This document shows, piece by piece, positions 59,980-64,000 of a DNA stretch of 64,000 bases. Positions within the stretch are counted from its first letter, which is position 1. Each line of letters begins with the position of its first letter. The stretch comes from Paenibacillus harenae DSM 16969 (GTDB taxonomy: Bacteria > Bacillota > Bacilli > Paenibacillales > Paenibacillaceae), in assembly GCF_000422465.1 (NCBI RefSeq), contig NZ_KE383843.1:670271-734270 (forward strand). Reading direction: 5' to 3'. Made by a program: the position numbers and the translations under genes. Under the pieces are notes generated by a model. The model ran no database searches. It was not told where the DNA came from and saw only the letters and a list, made by a program, of their open reading frames with translations.

Positions 59980-61191
59980 ATGATACAGTTAGAGAACTCA
60001 GTGACCCACGCTTTGCTCGAATCGGCGGAAAAATCGGTTTTATTTACGGCGCGCCGTCCTGACATCGTGATGGAGCGCGGTGAAGGCATGTATCTGTGGG
60101 ATACGGATGGAAAATCGTATTTAGACTTTGTCGGCGGCTGGGCCGTCGCGAACCTGGGCCATTCTCCGGCCGTGCTGCAGGAGGCGCTGTCACGCCAGGC
60201 TTCGACCTTGGTCCATGCGAGTCCCGGCTACTTCAACAAGCCGATGATTGAGTTTGCCGGGCAGTTGACCGGCGTAAGCGGAATGGATAAAGTATTCTTC
60301 GCAAGCAGCGGCGCCGAGGCGAACGAGAGCGCGATTAAACTGGCAAGAAAGCACGGAGCGGTTAATCTCAGCGGAGCCTACGAAATCATTGCGTTAAGAA
60401 ACGGTTTTCATGGGCGAACGTTAGCGACGATGTCCGCAACCGGTAAGCCGCATTGGAAGGAGCTGTTCGCACCGAAGGTAGACGGCTTCACGCATGTGCC
60501 GATCAATGATCTGGATGCTTGCTTCGCTGCCGTGACGAACAATACCTGCGCGATCATGTTGGAGCTCATCCAAGGCGAGGGCGGCGTTCACGCAGTCGAT
60601 GAAGCCTATCTATACGGCCTGCGTAAAATGTGCGATATGTACGGGATGCTGCTTATATTCGATGAAGTGCAGACGGGGATGGGCAGAACGGGCAAGCTGT
60701 TCGCTTACGAGCATTACGGGATCAAGCCTGATGTGCTGACGTTGGGCAAAGGAATCGGCGGCGGCTTCCCGCTGGCGGCGATGCTGACGCTCGGCAAATA
60801 CGATTTGTTCGAGCCGGGGGATCAGGGAGGCACGTACAGCGGTCAGCCGCTTGCGATGGCGGCCGGCAGCGCGGTGCTTCAGGAGCTGCTGCAGCGGGAT
60901 TTGGCCGGAAATGCAGAGCGGCAGGGCAGCTATTTAGTGAAAAAGCTTAAGGAGCTGTCCGGCCAATATCCGATAACCAACGTCCGCGGCAAAGGCCTGC
61001 TGCTGGCATTCGATGTGCCGGAGGGCGCAAGCACAGAGCTGTCCGCGATTTGCCTGCGCGAAGGCTTGCTTATTAACTCGCCGGGACCGTCAACCATCCG
61101 GCTGGTGCCGCCGCTGATCGTCACGCAGCAGCATATCGACGACATGCTGCTCATCCTTCGCCGCGCGTTCGTTCAGTTGCAATCATTTTAG
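59980..61191 (+). CDS. Acetylornithine aminotransferase-like class III aminotransferase
   Basis: The 403-residue protein has G-W-A-V-A-N-L-G-H near residue 52, S-S-G-A-E-A-N-E-S near residue 110, F-H-G-R-T-L-A near residue 140, E-x-V-Q-T-G-M-G-R-T-G near residue 228 and the PLP lysine in T-L-G-K-G-I-G-G-G near residue 255. These fit acetylornithine transaminase (ArgD). It stands alone with ARG-box-like sites in front, which supports an arginine role over ornithine or 4-aminobutyrate transaminase. The ribosome site is GGGAGG. Confidence 0.88.
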   Translation: MIQLENSVTHALLESAEKSVLFTARRPDIVMERGEGMYLWDTDGKSYLDFVGGWAVANLGHSPAVLQEALSRQASTLVHASPGYFNKPMIEFAGQLTGVSGMDKVFFASSGAEANESAIKLARKHGAVNLSGAYEIIALRNGFHGRTLATMSATGKPHWKELFAPKVDGFTHVPINDLDACFAAVTNNTCAIMLELIQGEGGVHAVDEAYLYGLRKMCDMYGMLLIFDEVQTGMGRTGKLFAYEHYGIKPDVLTLGKGIGGGFPLAAMLTLGKYDLFEPGDQGGTYSGQPLAMAAGSAVLQELLQRDLAGNAERQGSYLVKKLKELSGQYPITNVRGKGLLLAFDVPEGASTELSAICLREGLLINSPGPSTIRLVPPLIVTQQHIDDMLLILRRAFVQLQSF

Positions 61192-61236
61192 CCGGGCACG
61201 TCTGGCTGTCCAGTCCGCAAATGCTCAGATACGCGA

Positions 61237-61271
61237 GAAAGCAATGAAGTGACAATCACTTCGTTGCTTTC
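61237..61271. terminator. Terminator after the aminotransferase gene
   Basis: GAAAGCAATGAAGTGA pairs with TCACTTCGTTGCTTTC (one U-G pair) around a 3-base loop and is followed by TTGTT. Confidence 0.8.
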
Positions 61272-61640
61272 TTGTTATGATGCAGTATGAGCAGCAGATT
61301 GCACGATATAGCTTCTTCAGACGCGAGGAACATGGGATGAATGAGCGAATAACAGGAAAAACTCCCGCTATTTGGAACGAATATGTCTAAATATCGGAAT
61401 TAAACGGAATTCCTCCAGCTAATATCCAAGTAATCGTCGTTTTTGTAGAAAACAACCGATATTAACGGTAGAAATTCCCTTGAGAAACTCGCTTCCCCAT
61501 CATCGTAATATTTTAGATGGAGGTATTCCCTTCCCTCTATTATCATGAAGCATCGGCAAGGCAAGCTTCGAACCGGTTATTTTCTTAAGCAGCATGTCGC
61601 TTGGCTGCGCTCGGCATCTCAGCCCATGCGTTCGCTTCAT
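61272..61640. other. Gene-free stretch, possible dispersed repeat
   Basis: I see no supported gene. The segment 61345-61480 (CTCCCGCTATTTGGAACG, TAAACGGAATTCC, TATTAACGG) resembles short intergenic repeats I associate with Paenibacillus genomes. Only one copy is visible here, so this cannot be confirmed. Confidence 0.3.
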
Positions 61641-61911
61641 GCCGAGTACTCGCAGACTGTACTCTCGCACACGATGCTCTCAAATACCGTACTCTCACAT
61701 ACCGCGCTCTCTACATTCCCGTGCTCTCGCTGATTGTACTCCCTACCATGCACTCGCTGACAGTACTCTCATCGCAGACTGTACTCTCACATGCCATACT
61801 CTCACATACCATGCCTTCGAATACCGTGCTCTCACATGTCATTCTCTCACATACCGTGCACTCGCAGACTGTACTCTCACATGCCATGCTCTCACATACC
61901 ATGCCCTGCAT
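61640..61911. repeat. Degenerate 15-bp minisatellite
   Basis: About 18 imperfect copies of a 15-bp unit (consensus near CTCTCACATACCATG) run in tandem. The period is a multiple of three and several frames stay open on both strands. On the plus strand it reads as L-S-H-T-x repeats; on the minus strand as C-E-S-x-x repeats with M-A or T-V between. There are no spacers between units, so this is not a CRISPR. Confidence 0.85.
61711..61911 (-). CDS. Possible Cys-rich pentapeptide-repeat peptide (66 residues)
   Basis: This frame within the minisatellite starts at ATG 61911 behind GAGGG and reads as repeats of the form x-C-E-S-T/M, with about nine cysteines. It is 84 bp downstream of the SDR gene on the same strand. 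It may be a real small protein, for example metal-binding, or only a by-product of the DNA repeat. I consider either possible and would not assume it is expressed. Confidence 0.25.
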   Translation of the reverse strand: MQGMVCESMACESTVCECTVCERMTCESTVFEGMVCESMACESTVCDESTVSECMVGSTISESTGM

Positions 61912-61995
61912 ACCGTTCCCTCACATGCCGTTCTTCCGCATGCAGCTCGGCTCGCTCGGCTTATCCATCGCGTTCCGCAATTCATCACTACTGCC

Positions 61996-62721
61996 TTACC
62001 ACTTTAACGCTCGATCCTCATAGTCGACATAGTCGCAAGCTAAATGCTCGGCATCGATCTTGAGGCGCGCTTCGATGACCTTCAGAATCGAGCCGGCGGA
62101 TTGCTCCGGCGTAAGCGTCGCCCCCACGTCCAGCTTGCCCTGCATATAGGTCTGCACCCAGCCCGGATGCACCACGAGCACTCGCCCTCCAAGCGGCTTG
62201 ATCCGGTTATGGATCAGCTTCGATTGCATGTTAAGAGCCGCCTTCGACATGCAGTACGCATACCAGCTGTCGCGACGGCAATCGCCGATGCTGCCCGCTT
62301 CCGAGGAAATATTGACAAGGCATTTCGATTCGCCGTTCAGCAGCAGCGGCATGAAGGCCTGGCTCATCCGAAGACTTCCTAACGCGTTGACATTAAATAC
62401 GGTCATCATCTCTTCATAGTTCAGCGAATCCATTACCGTCGCTTTGATGTCGCCCAGAATAGCCCCGTTATTGATGAGCAGATCAATCCGGTCCGTATGC
62501 TCCGACGTTGCCCGCAGCGCTTCCGCGACGCTATCATCCCTGGAAATATCAAGCCGCAGCACATGCAGCTGATCTGCATAGTTGTCCTTCAGCCGCTGCA
62601 ATGCCGGCACCTCCGCCGCATATTGCCCGGCGAACACCCGGGCGCCTTCCGCTAACAATGCCCCGGTCAGCGCAAGCCCTACTCCTCGGTCCGCGCCTGT
62701 TACGAATGCCGATCCCACCAT
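61996..62721 (-). CDS. Short-chain dehydrogenase (classical SDR)
   Basis: The 241-residue SDR has T-G-A-D-R-G-V-G at residues 8-15, N-N-G-A near residue 86 in place of the usual N-N-A-G, catalytic Ser in I-S-S-E near 138 and Y-A-Y-C-M-S-K near residues 151-157, where the Y-x-x-x-K arrangement is kept. P-G-W-V-Q-T follows. It resembles the carbonyl-reductase-like or C-factor-like SDRs. The substrate is unknown. It is a lone gene. Confidence 0.85.
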   Translation of the reverse strand: MVGSAFVTGADRGVGLALTGALLAEGARVFAGQYAAEVPALQRLKDNYADQLHVLRLDISRDDSVAEALRATSEHTDRIDLLINNGAILGDIKATVMDSLNYEEMMTVFNVNALGSLRMSQAFMPLLLNGESKCLVNISSEAGSIGDCRRDSWYAYCMSKAALNMQSKLIHNRIKPLGGRVLVVHPGWVQTYMQGKLDVGATLTPEQSAGSILKVIEARLKIDAEHLACDYVDYEDRALKW

Positions 62722-62828
62722 GGATAAGCTCCTCCCTATTATTCGTTATCACTTAAGAATGTTGGATAAGCCGCTCTGCATATTTTAGTACGGTTGTTAA
62801 TGTGCCTAATAGCAGGAGGGCTTTCATT

Positions 62829-63071
62829 GTGCGTTCAAGAGCTGCAAGAACGAAGGAATTTACCGTCTACGTTGTTCCGGCCTGGAAGTGGAAGGAGTTT
62901 ATCGCCTTCGAGCTGATCGGCGGCACAGCCTTCTATCTCGTTTGTCGAAAAATAGCTCATTCCGAGCTGTTCGGGATTGCAGCCAACATCGCATTGCCCC
63001 AAATGCTCAAATATATCATGAGCTCCTACCGGAAGCAGGCAAAAGACGCTCCGCAGCCCCCGCCAAGCTAA
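62829..63071 (+). CDS. Small basic protein of unknown function
   Basis: The protein is 80 residues from GTG 62829 (AGGAGGG upstream); an in-frame ATG at 62802 precedes this ribosome site. It has V-P-A-W-K-W-K-E-F, a weakly hydrophobic helix (I-G-G-T-A-F-Y-L-V-C) and a basic, proline-rich end. I do not recognise it. It may be peripheral at the membrane. Confidence 0.6.
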   Translation: MRSRAARTKEFTVYVVPAWKWKEFIAFELIGGTAFYLVCRKIAHSELFGIAANIALPQMLKYIMSSYRKQAKDAPQPPPS

Positions 63072-63178
63072 ACGGGACCGCGGAACGTCTTCTTCTCAGG
63101 AGCGGGCGGCCGCTTTCCTACGCGTTTCCTGCCGTTGCGCTTCGAAATAAAGATATAAATATCTTATCTATTCTCGGT

Positions 63179-64000
63179 TTAGAATCCGAAATAAGCCTTA
63201 GCATTGCGGTAGGAGATGTTCTGAACCATATCGCCGAGCAGCTCCATATCCTGCGGCGCCTCGCCGTTCTCGACCCACTCGCCGAGCAGGTTGCAGAGCA
63301 GCCTTCTGAAATATTCGTGCCTCGTATACGAGAGGAAGCTGCGGGAATCGGTCAGCATGCCGACAAAACGGCTGAGCAGGCCTAAATTCGCGAGCGCATT
63401 CATCTGATCCAGCATGCCGTTCTTCGTATCGTTGAACCACCATGCCGAGCCGAGCTGGATTTTGCCCGGAATGCCGCCGCCCTGGAAGCTGCCGATAATC
63501 GAGCCAAGCACGTCATTGTCCTTCGCATTAAGCGAATACACGATCGTCTTCGGCAGCGCATCATCCGTATCGAGCGCATCCAGCAGCCTTACAAGCGGAT
63601 AAGCTACCGCACTGTCGTTGATCGAGTCGAAGCCCGTATCCGGACCCAGCTTGCCGAACATACGTGAGCTGTTGTTGCGCGCGGCGTTGATATGGAACTG
63701 CATCGCCCAGCCGTGCTTCGCGTAGAGTCGTCCCATGAAAAGCAGCGTGTACGTTTTATACTGCTTCTCTTCCTCCAGGCTGACGCGCTCGCCTTTCAAC
63801 GCCTTTGCAAATATCGCAGCCGCTTCCTCCTTGGTTGCCTCCGCGTAAGCCACGTAATCGAGCGCATGGTCGGACACCTTGCAGCCGACTTCGTTGAAGA
63901 AACGGATTCTTTTCTCCAGCGCATTCAGCAGCGCGTCATAGTTGTCGACCGGGGCTGCCGAAGCTTCCCCTAGCTTGCCGATCCATTCCAGGAAGGTCGG
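63179..64000 (-). CDS. uxaC: Glucuronate isomerase (UxaC), C-terminal part
   Basis: The frame is open to the right edge, so the N-terminal part lies outside. The visible ~273 residues carry UxaC features: L-L-F-M-G-R-L-Y-A-K-H-G-W-A-M-Q-F-H and R-N-N-S-S-R-M-F-G-K-L-G-P-D-T-G-F-D, then G-S-A-W-W-F-N-D-T and L-T-D-S-R-S-F-L-S-Y-T-R-H-E-Y-F-R-R-L-L. It isomerises D-glucuronate and D-galacturonate to the ketouronates. With kduI/kduD at 35-38 kb it shows capacity for uronate breakdown. Confidence 0.93.
   Translation of the reverse strand, partial: PTFLEWIGKLGEASAAPVDNYDALLNALEKRIRFFNEVGCKVSDHALDYVAYAEATKEEAAAIFAKALKGERVSLEEEKQYKTYTLLFMGRLYAKHGWAMQFHINAARNNSSRMFGKLGPDTGFDSINDSAVAYPLVRLLDALDTDDALPKTIVYSLNAKDNDVLGSIIGSFQGGGIPGKIQLGSAWWFNDTKNGMLDQMNALANLGLLSRFVGMLTDSRSFLSYTRHEYFRRLLCNLLGEWVENGEAPQDMELLGDMVQNISYRNAKAYFGF

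Noticed and set aside
61640..61911. CRISPR array
   Set aside because: Units are contiguous 15-bp repeats with no unique spacers and no cas genes nearby.

Overview
The window looks like chromosomal DNA of a spore-forming, aerobic Paenibacillus-like member of the Bacillota. The evidence is intermediate GC with strong AGGAGG-type ribosome binding sites, a complete gerA-type spore germination operon, a c-di-AMP riboswitch, lipoprotein signal peptides, plant-polysaccharide genes (two GH127-type hydrolases, kduI/kduD, uxaC) and many AraC/LysR/TetR/DeoR regulators. I see no rRNA, tRNA, IS element or CRISPR array.

Region 1 (1-21.2 kb, all minus strand) is an extracellular contractile injection system (eCIS, a headless phage-tail-like particle of the Afp/PVC type). 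In transcription order it starts with a partner-switching module: an RsbW-like kinase, a STAS antagonist and a SpoIIE-type phosphatase. The two-AAA-domain ATPase follows directly. After an internal promoter come the DUF4255 cap protein, a regulatory-like beta-domain protein, the sheath, tube 1, a tail-assembly chaperone, tube 2, a 1186-residue low-complexity protein in the tape-measure position, a LysM tube-baseplate protein, gpD and gpV spike parts, gp25, and two large baseplate proteins. The last of these runs off the left edge. The chaperone carries a T TTT TTG slippery site, and its -1 extension (GpE-like) has no usable start codon of its own. This is the arrangement of phage P2 E/E+E', so I read it as programmed frameshifting inside an eCIS. 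The partner-switch genes suggest that assembly is tied to a stress or developmental signal.

Region 2 (21.3-34.5 kb) holds a CopD-type membrane protein, the gerA-gerC-gerB germination operon with a sigma-G-like promoter, glutamate dehydrogenase, a VWA lipoprotein, a DRE-TIM aldolase, an unknown lipoprotein, GTP cyclohydrolase II, an extradiol dioxygenase-like protein and a divergent HxlR regulator whose leader is full of palindromes.

Region 3 (34.5-49.4 kb) holds a c-di-AMP riboswitch ahead of an unrecognised 141-residue protein, kduI-deoR-kduD, a TetR operon with a palindromic operator inside its promoter, aroA-aroC with a divergent LysR gene, an ankyrin protein, thyA, a csaA gene scrambled by a small inversion, a VTT/DedA-like protein, and a glycolipid operon (MGDG-synthase-type glycosyltransferase, MFS, PAP2 phosphatase).

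Region 4 (49.4-64 kb) is mainly carbohydrate-related: a metallophosphoesterase, SDRs, two GH127-type arabinofuranosidase-like enzymes each beside an AraC regulator, an AraC pseudogene, an acetylxylan-esterase-like hydrolase, an argD-like aminotransferase under tandem ARG-box-like palindromes, a 15-bp minisatellite, and the C-terminal part of uxaC running off the right edge.
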